DNA from: an uncultured Collinsella sp.
Lineage (GTDB): Bacteria; Actinomycetota; Coriobacteriia; Coriobacteriales; Coriobacteriaceae
Direction: 5' to 3'
Length of the DNA stretch: 33,361 bases
Assembly: GCA_934630855.1 (NCBI GenBank)
Contig: CAKTWW010000022.1
Location: 1 to 33,361, forward strand
The position numbers and the translations under genes are program-made. Position 1 is the stretch's first letter. Each line of letters opens with the position of its first letter. Positions 7,942 through 16,206 of this stretch are shown piece by piece. The notes below the pieces were generated by a model, which was given only the letters and a program-made list of their open reading frames with translations, searched no databases and was not told where the DNA came from.

Positions 7942-10900
7942 TCACGCTTCGCCCCAGAATCTATGGGTGCTACGCAGGAGCTGTGCAGTTTTATTCTCAG
8001 CTGCCTCAATATCAGCTTCGTCAGCCTGCCAGGTCCAGTTGCCCGTGGCCACGCCCGGCACGTTCATGCGGGCATCGTCGCCAAGCCCCAGGACATCCTG
8101 CAGCGGCATCATCACCAGGGGAGCGTCGCTTGCCAGCGCATCGCCCATCAGCTTAGCCGCCACCTCAACACCGCTCGGCTCGTCGCCGCCCGCAAAGGAG
8201 CGCGTGCACCAACCGGCGAGCGTCGACGTGTCGTGCGTCGAGGTGTATAGAATCTTGCCCGGCGTGGGATGCACGCCGCAGCGGACGTCGTAATCGCTAA
8301 ACTCCAGCACGTCCATGCCGGGGAAGCCGCAGGTCGAAGCCATCGCGCGAACGCCGGGCGTCAAATAGCCCAGATCCTCGGCGATAAAGTTGAGCGGACC
8401 CAGCTCGTCGTAGGCAGTCTGGAACAGATCCTTGCCCGGGCCTGCCAGCCAGCGGCCGTCGGCGCAGGCCTTGCCCGCGGGAATGCTGAAGTAGCTGTGG
8501 AAGCCCAGGAAGTGGTCCAGGCGTACACGGTCGTAGAGCGAGAACGCACGACGTAGACGGTCCAACCACCAACGATAGCCGTTCTCCTTCATGTGATCCC
8601 AGCGGAAGGTGGGGTTGCCCCACACCTGGCCCTCGGGTGCAAAGCTGTCGGGCGGCGCGCCGGAAATCTCAATCGCCTTGCCGGTATCGGACAGCCAGAA
8701 GTTCTCGGGCTCGCTCCACGCGTCAGCCGAATCGTCCGAGACGTACATCGGAATGTCGCCGATAACCTCGATGCCCTTCTTGTGCGCGTAGTTCATAAGC
8801 TCGCACCAAGACAGGTCGAAGCGATACTGCATGTACGCCTGCAGCTCCGCCTCGTCGTGGAAACGTTTGTCGTCGATCAGATGCTCGTTGTAGCGCGCGA
8901 CGTCGGCCGGCCAATCGTGGCGCGACTCGCCTTCAAAGTGCTTTTTGACGGCCATGTAGACGCAGTACTTCTCGAGCCAGTCGGCGTTGCGATGTTTAAA
9001 CGCGGTGTAGAGCGGGTCGGCATCCTCGCCACCGCGGGCTATCCAGACCTTAAAGTCGGCGGCCAGCTCCTCGTGCGACTCCGGCAGCAGGTCGATATTG
9101 CCCGCAAAGGCCGAAGGACCAGCGTAGGGGGAGCGGAAGAAGTCAGTGGGGTTGACGGGCAGAACCTGCCAGTAGCGCATGCCCATAGCGGCCAGATGGT
9201 CGATAAAGCGACGCGTGGGCGCGCCGATCGTGCCGGGCTTGTCGTCGTCGGTCGGCACCGAGGTGATATGGCACACGACACCCGCGCCGTGATCGAGCGG
9301 CTCCTGTAGGCGCTGCCCGGCGTGGTGATAGATAATCGACGAACCCAGCGGATACAGGTCGAGCGTGACCGTGCCGTTGTGAATCTCGCACTCGTGGCCG
9401 CTGATCACATCTGTAGCGCATTCGCCGAGCGCCGGAATCGTCACGCGATGCGAATTGCGCAGGCTGCGGTTGATGATGACGGTCGCGGACTCGCCGTCCT
9501 TGCCCGTGCGGTTGTACGCCAGCACCTCGTCGTTGAGCGCGAAGGCTTTGATCTCGCCGTCGATCATAAACGGCAGGGCGCGGCGCACGGCCGAGGCGTT
9601 CTTGACGATAGCCAGCGTGTCGAAGTCGTGCAGGTCTTCCTTGGTCGGCAGCGTGCGGCGGTTGCCCGGGTCGGTGAGGCCTTCCAGGCCATACTCGTCG
9701 CCGTAGTAGATCGAAGGCACGCCGGGGAAGGTCATCTGCATGAGCGTCGCGAGCCAAAAGCGGCTCTTGGCAAGGCCCATTGCGCCTTCGTCCAGACGCC
9801 ATTTGCTGCGCTCGCACTCGGGCAGCTGCGACTCGTCGGGACCGCCGCCAAGAACCGAAATAATGCGCGGGCGGTCGTGGCTCGACAGCAGATTGAGCGC
9901 GCAGGCCAGGGCCTCGCTCGGATAATTCTCGCGCAGGGTCTCGATGTCCTCGGCTGCCTGATAGGCGTTCTTGTAGCCCATCAAAAAGCCGATGACCATG
10001 TCGCGGAAGGGGTAGTCCATAGCAGAATCGAGCTCGGAGCCCTGCAGGTAGCGGCGCAAATGACCGTAGCTGACCTTGTTGGAGGCGTCTTCCCAGACCT
10101 CGCCGAGCAGCAGCGCATCGGGCTTTTCGGCGAGCACGGCCTTCTTAATCTCGGCCAGGAAGTCGTCGGAGAGCTCGTCGGCCACGTCTAAACGCCAGCC
10201 GTGGGCACCGGCGCGCAGCCATTTGCGGATGACGCCGTCCTTGCCCAGGAGCTTCTCGCGCACCAGCTCAGACTTCTCGTTGATGGCGGGCATATTGCCC
10301 ACGCCCCACCAGCAATCGTATGAGCCGTCCTCGTGGAAGGTAAACGCGTCGCGCCACGGCGAATCCTCGCTCTGCCAAGCGCCCACACCGGGGTAGTTGC
10401 CGTAGCGGTTGAAATAAATGGAGTCGTCGCCCGTGTGGTTGAAGACGCCGTCCAGGATGATGGAAATACCCAGCTTTTCGGCCGCCTGGCATAGCTCGGT
10501 AAAGTCCTGCTCGGTGCCCAGGATCGGGTCGATCTTAGTGTAGTCAGCCGTGTCGTAGCGATGGTTGCTCGCGGCCTCAAAGATGGGGTTGAGGTAGATG
10601 GCCGTAAAGCCCAGCTCGGCAATGCGGGGCAGGTCTTCCTGAATGCCCTTGAGCGAGCCGCCGTAGAAGTCCCACGTCTTGATGGAGCCGTCCTCGGCGC
10701 GCTCATAGACGGGCGGCTCGTTCCAGTCCTCGACCATGCGGCGCTGAATGCCCTTGCGCGGTTTTTCGACCTCGGCCAGCGTGCGCTCGCGCCAGTGCTC
10801 ATCGCGGGCGTAGCGGTCGGGGAAGATCTGATAGACCATGCCGCGTTCGTACCAGGTGGGACGGTTCTCGCGGTGCTTGTAGACGGTAATCTGGAATGAC

Positions 10901-11238
10901 GGCACCTCGGCGTAGTCGTAGGTTACGCCCTCGCCGCCGGTGCGGCCCTGCGGTGCGCCCAAGCGGACCTCGGGTTGGCCCTCGATATTGCATATAAAGC
11001 TGTACCAGATAAGACACGGTTCGGGGCATGGAAGCTCGCCGGTAAAGATGCCGTCGCCCTCGTGCTCCATGGGGATGAGGGTCTCGCCGATGCCATCAAC
11101 CCAGGTGCGCAGGGTAAGCGTTGCCTGGTTGGGGTCGGCATCCTCCAGAATCACCGAGAGCGAAACGGAAGTTCCAGTGGTCACAGCGCCAAATGGAGTG
11201 CGAAATTGCGGTAGGCGGCTGTTGTGAATCAATCTCAT
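7942..11238 (-). CDS. Fused GH13 debranching/alpha-glycosidase and GH77 4-alpha-glucanotransferase
   Basis: Two-enzyme fusion of 1098 residues for alpha-glucan breakdown in the cytoplasm. Residues about 1-110 look like an N-terminal beta-sandwich carbohydrate-binding domain. Residues about 130-635 are a GH13 barrel with DGVFNHTGD, GWRLDVADE (nucleophile Asp), LLGEVWED (acid Glu) and SSHDRPRI; SNHRYDTADY resembles the neopullulanase/cyclomaltodextrinase group. Residues about 645-1098 are MalQ-like: YWQVLPVNPT, SPYAGPSAFAGN, RLDHFLGF (nucleophile), IAEDLG (acid/base) and THDTSTLAGW. The start at 11238 was chosen because homology begins at MRLIHNSRLPQFRTPFG; upstream residues are unlikely and no strong ribosome site is visible. 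Expected role: trimming GlgP limit dextrins and recycling short maltooligosaccharides. Exact specificity is unknown. Confidence 0.92.
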   Translation of the reverse strand: MRLIHNSRLPQFRTPFGAVTTGTSVSLSVILEDADPNQATLTLRTWVDGIGETLIPMEHEGDGIFTGELPCPEPCLIWYSFICNIEGQPEVRLGAPQGRTGGEGVTYDYAEVPSFQITVYKHRENRPTWYERGMVYQIFPDRYARDEHWRERTLAEVEKPRKGIQRRMVEDWNEPPVYERAEDGSIKTWDFYGGSLKGIQEDLPRIAELGFTAIYLNPIFEAASNHRYDTADYTKIDPILGTEQDFTELCQAAEKLGISIILDGVFNHTGDDSIYFNRYGNYPGVGAWQSEDSPWRDAFTFHEDGSYDCWWGVGNMPAINEKSELVREKLLGKDGVIRKWLRAGAHGWRLDVADELSDDFLAEIKKAVLAEKPDALLLGEVWEDASNKVSYGHLRRYLQGSELDSAMDYPFRDMVIGFLMGYKNAYQAAEDIETLRENYPSEALACALNLLSSHDRPRIISVLGGGPDESQLPECERSKWRLDEGAMGLAKSRFWLATLMQMTFPGVPSIYYGDEYGLEGLTDPGNRRTLPTKEDLHDFDTLAIVKNASAVRRALPFMIDGEIKAFALNDEVLAYNRTGKDGESATVIINRSLRNSHRVTIPALGECATDVISGHECEIHNGTVTLDLYPLGSSIIYHHAGQRLQEPLDHGAGVVCHITSVPTDDDKPGTIGAPTRRFIDHLAAMGMRYWQVLPVNPTDFFRSPYAGPSAFAGNIDLLPESHEELAADFKVWIARGGEDADPLYTAFKHRNADWLEKYCVYMAVKKHFEGESRHDWPADVARYNEHLIDDKRFHDEAELQAYMQYRFDLSWCELMNYAHKKGIEVIGDIPMYVSDDSADAWSEPENFWLSDTGKAIEISGAPPDSFAPEGQVWGNPTFRWDHMKENGYRWWLDRLRRAFSLYDRVRLDHFLGFHSYFSIPAGKACADGRWLAGPGKDLFQTAYDELGPLNFIAEDLGYLTPGVRAMASTCGFPGMDVLEFSDYDVRCGVHPTPGKILYTSTHDTSTLAGWCTRSFAGGDEPSGVEVAAKLMGDALASDAPLVMMPLQDVLGLGDDARMNVPGVATGNWTWQADEADIEAAENKTAQLLRSTHRFWGEA

Positions 11239-11384
11239 AGTACGGTCCAGTTCTATACAGTCATGGCCAACGGGCCATGGGCTTAACGCACAGTACATAA
11301 GTATATCGTTGTGCTTTAGTTGTCTAAACCACAGCCGTTCACTATCGGCGAACGGTTGTGCGCGCAAAATCGATTTACCAACCC

Positions 11385-11419
11385 CAGTAGATTTTTGGGA
11401 CATGCCTCAAAATCTACTG
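11385..11419. repeat. Short palindrome related to the element at 22620-22698
   Basis: CAGTAGATTTT at 11385-11395 and AAAATCTACTG at 11409-11419 are perfect 11-bp inverted arms. The left arm runs into GATTTTTGGGAC, which is identical to 22622-22633; over 25 bases the two sites agree at 21 positions. It lies between the glgA terminator and the GH13-GH77 gene. Confidence 0.65.
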
Positions 11420-11446
11420 AAAAGGGGCGCCCGGTTGGGGCGCCCC
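11418..11446 (-). terminator. Intrinsic terminator after glgA
   Basis: On the minus strand the stem GGGGCGCC/GGCGCCCC (11439-11446 with 11424-11431, seven-base loop) is followed by TTTTCAGT. It lies 38 bases past the glgA stop, which suggests the GH13-GH77 gene is transcribed at least partly from its own promoter in 11239-11417. Confidence 0.75.
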
Positions 11447-11483
11447 CTGGTTTGGTGAGGATTCGGTTTTTGGATCGTCCGAA

Positions 11484-13733
11484 TTAGCGGCGCTTGCGGG
11501 TGGCCGTGGCCTTGCGGACGGAGGTCTTCTTTGACGGAGCCTTTTCCTCTGCCGGAGCGGCGGGGGAGACCGGAGTCTCCTTGGCGGCCTTGGTCTCAAC
11601 CTTGACCTCGGCGGGCTTCGGTGCCGGGTCGGCCTTTACCTCGGGCTTTGTCTCTGCCTTGGGAGCAGCTGCCTTTGCCGTGGCCTTCTTAGCCGTCGTC
11701 GTGCGCTTGCGCGTGGTGGTCTTGGCGGCCGGTTTGGCCTCGGTCTTGGGCTCGGCTGGCGTCTCCTCGACCTTGGCGGCAGGCTTTGCGGCGGCCTTGG
11801 GGGCGGTCTTCGTCGCGGCGGCCTTGGTGGTCGTCGTCTTTGTAGCCGTAGCCTTCTTGGCGGTCGCGGCCTTGGCCACGGTCGTCTTCTTGGCAGCGGT
11901 CTTTGCCGGGGCCTTGGCGGCTGGCTTAGCCTCTGCGGCCTCGGCCTTTACCTCGGAAGCGACCTCGGCCTCGGCGGCCTTCTTGGCGGCAGCGGTCGTG
12001 CGCTTGCGCGTGGTCGTTGTCTTTGCAGCGGTCGTCTTGGCTGCGGCGGTCTTGGTAGCAGCAGCCTTGGTCGTCGTAGCCTTCTTGGCCGTCGTCTTGC
12101 GCGTCGTAGTCTTCTTGGCGGCAGGCTTCGCAGCCGGCTTTGCCTCGGCCTCGGGCGCGGCCTCGGCCTTCACCACGGGCTCAGCCTCAACCGGCTTCTC
12201 CTCAGCCTTAGGCTCCTCGACGGCAGCAACCGGCTCAGCAGCGGCCTCCACAGCCGCCGGCCTCTCGATCTCTGGATGCATAAAGAAGTACAGGTCCAGA
12301 TACTTGTCGGCCGAACGCGTCCAGCTAAAGTCCTGGCTCATGGCCTGCGTGACCAGCTGGTTCCACGCATCGCGGTTGTCCCAGAACAGACGTGCCGCGC
12401 GGAACACGGCGTCGCCCATTTCGTCGCCGTTAAAGTTGCTAAACGAGAAGCCCGTGCCCTCGCCGGTAAACTCGTTGTAAGGGATCACGGTGTCCTTCAG
12501 GCCGCCGGTCTCGCGCACGATGGGCAGGGTGCCGTAGCGCATGGCGATGATCTGCGACAGGCCGCAGGGCTCAAACTTCGAAGGCATCAGGAACATGTCG
12601 GCGGCAGCGTACATGCGCTGCGACAGCGCCGGGTCGAACTCGATGCGCGCTGCCATGGTGCCAGGGTACTTGTCCTGGAAGTAGCGCAGGCCGTCCTCGT
12701 AGTCGCGGTCGCCGGTGCCCAGCACCGCCACCTGCACGCCGCCGGCCAAAATGCGGTCGAGCGCATACATGACCAGGTCCATGCCCTTCTGGCGCGTCAG
12801 ACGCGTGACCATGACCATGAGCGGACGGTCGTCGCGCACCTCGAGGCCCAGTTCTTCCTGTAGCTTAGCCTTGCAGACGGCCTTGCCAGAACGGTCCTCG
12901 ACCGTGTAGTTCGCGGCAATACGCTTGTCGGTTGCCGGGTCAAAGCCCGCGACGTCAATGCCGTTCAGGATGCCCTGCAGCGCGTAGGAACGCTCGCGCA
13001 GCACGCCGTCCAGGCCCTCGCCAAACTCGGGCGTCTGGATCTCGTTGGCATAGGTGGGGCTCACCGTGGTGATGGCGTCGGCATAGCGCAGCGCGCCCAG
13101 CATGTAGTTGACGCTGCAGGCGTCGCAACGCAGCTGCGAGGCGGCCGCCGGAATGTGCGCCACGCCCAGGATGTCCTCCATCACGGTGTCGCTAAACTGG
13201 CCCTGGAACGCCACGTTGTGGATCGAGAACACGGTCTTCACGCGGTCGTACAGCGGCAGGCCCTGGTAGAACTCGCGCAGGAACACGGGCGCCAGTGCCG
13301 TCTGCCAGTCGTTGCAGTGCAGGATATCGCACTCAAAGCCGGCCGGCAGATGCTGCAGGCTCTCGGTGATGGCCTTGGAGAAGAACGCAAAGCGCTCGCC
13401 GTCGTCAAAGAAGCCGTACGGATAGTCGCGCGCAAAGTAGCGCTCGTTGTCGATGAACATATAGGTGACGCCGTCGTGCTCGAGCTTCTCCAGCCCGCAG
13501 TACTCGTTGCGCCAGCCCAGGCTCACGTAAAAGTCGGCAAAATGCTCCATCTGCGCCTTGTACTCGTCCTTGATGGTGGCGTACTTGGGCACCATCACGA
13601 TGACTTCGGCGCCGGCGCGCACAAGCGCCGAGGGCAGCGAGCCTGCCACGTCGCCCAGGCCACCGGTCTTAACAAACGGTGCGCACTCGGCCGAGGCAAA
13701 CACGATCTGCATCTTTTTGCTGGTTTCTGCCAT
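11484..13733 (-). CDS. glgA: Glycogen synthase with a long H1-like Lys/Ala-rich C-terminal tail
   Basis: GT5 ADP-glucose:alpha-1,4-glucan transferase. The catalytic part is residues 1 to about 485 of 749: KTGGLGDVAGSLP (ADP-glucose binding), HNVAFQG, GILNGID, TRLTRQKGMD and PSKFEPCGLSQ are all present. From about residue 490 a roughly 260-residue low-complexity tail follows, alternating Glu/Ala/Pro-rich stretches with Lys/Thr/Ala-rich repeats (KKTTTRKTTAKKA, TTTTRKRTTAAAKKA, KTTTRKRTTTAKKA) and ending TATRKRR. Ordinary GlgA is about 480 residues. The ATG at 13733 has GGGAGA just upstream and is preferred to the one at 13745. The tail resembles bacterial histone-H1-like domains; binding to a polyanion or the glycogen granule is only an inference. 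GlgB carries a shorter related tail. Confidence 0.95.
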   Translation of the reverse strand: MAETSKKMQIVFASAECAPFVKTGGLGDVAGSLPSALVRAGAEVIVMVPKYATIKDEYKAQMEHFADFYVSLGWRNEYCGLEKLEHDGVTYMFIDNERYFARDYPYGFFDDGERFAFFSKAITESLQHLPAGFECDILHCNDWQTALAPVFLREFYQGLPLYDRVKTVFSIHNVAFQGQFSDTVMEDILGVAHIPAAASQLRCDACSVNYMLGALRYADAITTVSPTYANEIQTPEFGEGLDGVLRERSYALQGILNGIDVAGFDPATDKRIAANYTVEDRSGKAVCKAKLQEELGLEVRDDRPLMVMVTRLTRQKGMDLVMYALDRILAGGVQVAVLGTGDRDYEDGLRYFQDKYPGTMAARIEFDPALSQRMYAAADMFLMPSKFEPCGLSQIIAMRYGTLPIVRETGGLKDTVIPYNEFTGEGTGFSFSNFNGDEMGDAVFRAARLFWDNRDAWNQLVTQAMSQDFSWTRSADKYLDLYFFMHPEIERPAAVEAAAEPVAAVEEPKAEEKPVEAEPVVKAEAAPEAEAKPAAKPAAKKTTTRKTTAKKATTTKAAATKTAAAKTTAAKTTTTRKRTTAAAKKAAEAEVASEVKAEAAEAKPAAKAPAKTAAKKTTVAKAATAKKATATKTTTTKAAATKTAPKAAAKPAAKVEETPAEPKTEAKPAAKTTTRKRTTTAKKATAKAAAPKAETKPEVKADPAPKPAEVKVETKAAKETPVSPAAPAEEKAPSKKTSVRKATATRKRR

Positions 13734-13756
13734 ATTGTCTCCCATGTTGCAATTCG

Positions 13757-13792
13757 AGAATAGCCGCCAGGCGCGAACCGGGCGGCTATTCT
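13757..13792 (-). other. Intercistronic hairpin between glgD and glgA
   Basis: AGAATAGCCGCC at 13757-13768 and GGCGGCTATTCT at 13781-13792 form a perfect 12-bp stem with a 12-base loop, 24 bases before the glgA start. There is no T-tract, so RNA processing or stability control is more likely than termination. Confidence 0.6.
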
Positions 13793-13823
13793 TAAGTTTA
13801 CGTGCGATTATGCGACGCCAATG

Positions 13824-14951
13824 TTAACGAACGATGGTGGTATCGGAAGTTAACGGAGCCTTGCCCAGCACCAGGATGTTCTCGGGCGTGCCGCGAAGCT
13901 CGGTGTTGACCGGCACCACGTTGTTCTTGTCCAAGATGGCGTTCTCGACGCGGGCGCCACTCTTGATGATGCAGCTCTGGTTGATGATCGAGTTGGTCAC
14001 CGAAGCGCCTTCCTCAACCACAACGCCGCGCGACAGGATAGAGTTGCGCACGGTGCCCTTGATGATGCAGCCGGCCGAGATGATCGAATTGCAGGCGTGG
14101 CTGCCGGTCGCGTAGCGCGAGGGCGGCACGTCGTGGGCCTTGGTCAGAATCGGGCGCTCGGGATCGAAGAGCTGATCGGCCACGGTCTGGTCGAGCAGAT
14201 CCATGCTGCGGCGATACAGCGACTTCTCGCTAAACACGCCCACGACCTCGCCCTTGTACTCGTAGCTGCACACATCGATGTTGCCAAAGTCGCCCTGGAG
14301 CGCCTCGAGCAGGTCCAGGTAGTCGGCGGCCTGGTAGTGATCGATGATCTCGAGCAGGGTCTCGCGGTTGACGATGCAGCAGTCCATGGACGCGTTGTCG
14401 CCGTACACGACGCCGGCGCTTACGCCCGTCAGGCGGCCGTTCTCGTTAATCTCGAGTTTGGTCTCGTCCTCAACGTTGCGCGTGGCCTTGCAGTACACCA
14501 CGGTCATCTGGGCGCCGGAGTTCTCGTGCGCCTCGATGATGGTGTTGAGGTCCATGTTAAAGATGATATTGGTGCCCATCATCACAACGTAGGGCTTGTC
14601 TGAGCGCTGGAACAGTGTCTTGTTGGAGATGATGTCGCGTAGCAGGAAGCGCATGCCGCCCTTGGTGGTGCCATACGCGTTGCCGGGGACCATGAACAGG
14701 CCGCCCTTCTTGCGGTCCAGGCCCCAGTCCTTGCCCGAGCCCACGTGGTCGATCAGGGAGCGGTAGTTGCCCGGCATGACGACGCCGACGGTCTTGATGC
14801 CGGCATTCATCATGTTGGACAGCGGAAAGTCGATCAGGCGGTAGCGGCCCAAGAACGGCACAGACGCGATGGGACGGTCCTTGAGCAGCACACTGCCGTA
14901 AGTCGAAGAGTAGTTAGCGGTGATGTAACCGATGGCCTTGCGATTGATCAT
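13824..14951 (-). CDS. glgD: ADP-glucose pyrophosphorylase regulatory-type subunit GlgD
   Basis: 375-residue paralogue of GlgC with a nucleotidyltransferase fold (RYRLIDFPLSNMMNAGI near the N-terminus) and a C-terminal left-handed beta-helix with hexapeptide-like repeats (SIINQSCIIKSGARVENAIL). The glycine-rich GGxGxRL loop of active enzymes is replaced by ITANYSSTYGS, which is typical of GlgD and predicts weak or no catalysis; in Firmicutes GlgD forms a more active heteromer with GlgC. The ATG at 14951 has AGGGGGA eight bases upstream. That site lies within the end of glgC, four bases separate the genes, and translation is probably coupled. Confidence 0.93.
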   Translation of the reverse strand: MINRKAIGYITANYSSTYGSVLLKDRPIASVPFLGRYRLIDFPLSNMMNAGIKTVGVVMPGNYRSLIDHVGSGKDWGLDRKKGGLFMVPGNAYGTTKGGMRFLLRDIISNKTLFQRSDKPYVVMMGTNIIFNMDLNTIIEAHENSGAQMTVVYCKATRNVEDETKLEINENGRLTGVSAGVVYGDNASMDCCIVNRETLLEIIDHYQAADYLDLLEALQGDFGNIDVCSYEYKGEVVGVFSEKSLYRRSMDLLDQTVADQLFDPERPILTKAHDVPPSRYATGSHACNSIISAGCIIKGTVRNSILSRGVVVEEGASVTNSIINQSCIIKSGARVENAILDKNNVVPVNTELRGTPENILVLGKAPLTSDTTIVR

Positions 14952-14955
14952 CGGA

Positions 14956-16104
14956 TCATTCCCCCTTCCCGATAACGACGTCATTTCCAACGACGGCCGT
15001 ATCCTTGGTGGTATCGACAGAGCCGAGCTTCACGCCCTCTTCGACCGTGGAGTTCTCGCCCAAAATAGCGCGGCAGATGTGCGCGCCGCTCTTAACGTGC
15101 GCACCCGGCAGCAGCACGGAGTCCTCGACCACGGCGCGCTCCTCGATGATGACATCGGTCGAAAGAATCGAGTGGCGAGCGGTGCCGTAGATCTTGCAGC
15201 CGTTGGAGACCAGGCAGTCGTCCAGGCGGCCGTCCGGACCAATGTAGTGCGGCGGACGCGTGGTGATGTTGGACATGATGGGGAAGTTCTTGTCAAAGAG
15301 GTCGAACTCGGGGTTGTTGCCCAGCAGGTCCATCGAGGTCTCGTGGAAGCTGGCGATGGTGCCAACGTCCTTCCAAAAGCCGTGGAACTCGTAGCTGTAC
15401 AGGCGCTTGTCCTCGCCGAGCAGCTTGGGGATGATGTCCTTGCCAAAGTCGTGGCTCGAGCGCTGGTCCAGAGCGTCTTCCTCCAGCGCCTCGATCAGCA
15501 CGTCGGCCGAGAAGATGTAGATACCCATGGACGCGAGGTTCGAATCGGGCTTCTCGGGCTTCTCGGTAAACTTGGTGATGCGGCCGTCCTCGGGGTCGGT
15601 GGTCAGGATGCCAAAGCGGCTGGCCTCCTCCCACGGCACGGGCATAACGCTCACCGTAAGGTCGGCGTTGTTCTCGATGTGCGTTTTGAGCATCTTGCGG
15701 TAGTCCATGCGATACAGGTGGTCGCCGGAAAGAATCAGGACGTACTTGGGTTCGTTGGCCTTGATATAGTCCAGGTTCTGCGTAATGGCGTCGGCCGTGC
15801 CCGCATACCAGGCGCCGCCGGTCTGCGTCTCGTACGGCGGCAGGATCGACACGCCGCCGTCACGGCTGTCCAGATCCCAAGCCTCGCCGGAGCCAACATA
15901 GGCATGCAGCAGGTAGGGGCGATACTGCGTCAGAACGCCCACCGTGTCGATGCCCGAGTTGGAGCAGTTTGAGAGCGAAAAGTCGATAATGCGGAACTTG
16001 CCACCAAAGCTAACCGCCGGCTTAGCGATCTTTTGGGTGAGTGCCCCCAATCGGCTACCCTGTCCTCCTGCGAGGAGCATCGCGATGCATTCTTTCTTAC
16101 TCAT
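14956..16104 (-). CDS. glgC: Glucose-1-phosphate adenylyltransferase catalytic subunit
   Basis: Makes ADP-glucose from ATP and glucose-1-phosphate, the committed step of bacterial glycogen synthesis. The 382-residue product begins with the intact loop [15 protein letters not shown], followed by [20 protein letters not shown] and [12 protein letters not shown] (metal-binding Asp). A C-terminal beta-helix with hexapeptide-like repeats is present. AGAAGGAGAA just upstream of the ATG supports the start. It is followed at four bases by glgD. The gap to glgP on its 5' side (102 bases) contains an 11-bp hairpin. Confidence 0.97.
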   Translation of the reverse strand: MSKKECIAMLLAGGQGSRLGALTQKIAKPAVSFGGKFRIIDFSLSNCSNSGIDTVGVLTQYRPYLLHAYVGSGEAWDLDSRDGGVSILPPYETQTGGAWYAGTADAITQNLDYIKANEPKYVLILSGDHLYRMDYRKMLKTHIENNADLTVSVMPVPWEEASRFGILTTDPEDGRITKFTEKPEKPDSNLASMGIYIFSADVLIEALEEDALDQRSSHDFGKDIIPKLLGEDKRLYSYEFHGFWKDVGTIASFHETSMDLLGNNPEFDLFDKNFPIMSNITTRPPHYIGPDGRLDDCLVSNGCKIYGTARHSILSTDVIIEERAVVEDSVLLPGAHVKSGAHICRAILGENSTVEEGVKLGSVDTTKDTAVVGNDVVIGKGE

Positions 16105-16144
16105 CGATTTCTCCTTCTGTCATCGATGTTCCTAAACCCATTAG

Positions 16145-16175
16145 CGACGGGCGCGGCGCCAGGTCGCGCCCGTCG
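16145..16175 (-). other. Intercistronic hairpin between glgP and glgC
   Basis: CGACGGGCGCG at 16145-16155 and CGCGCCCGTCG at 16165-16175 form a perfect 11-bp stem with a nine-base loop. On the minus strand it is followed by CTAATGGGTTTAGG, not a real T-tract, so it is a weak terminator or a processing/stability structure. Confidence 0.6.
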
Positions 16176-16206
16176 AGTAATGCCGTGCTGGCAAAGGGAG
16201 TTCGCC

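Noticed and set aside
11494..12480. Long plus-strand frame opposite the glgA tail
   Set aside because: It is a by-product of the GC-biased Lys/Ala repeat coding on the minus strand; no ribosome site or family.
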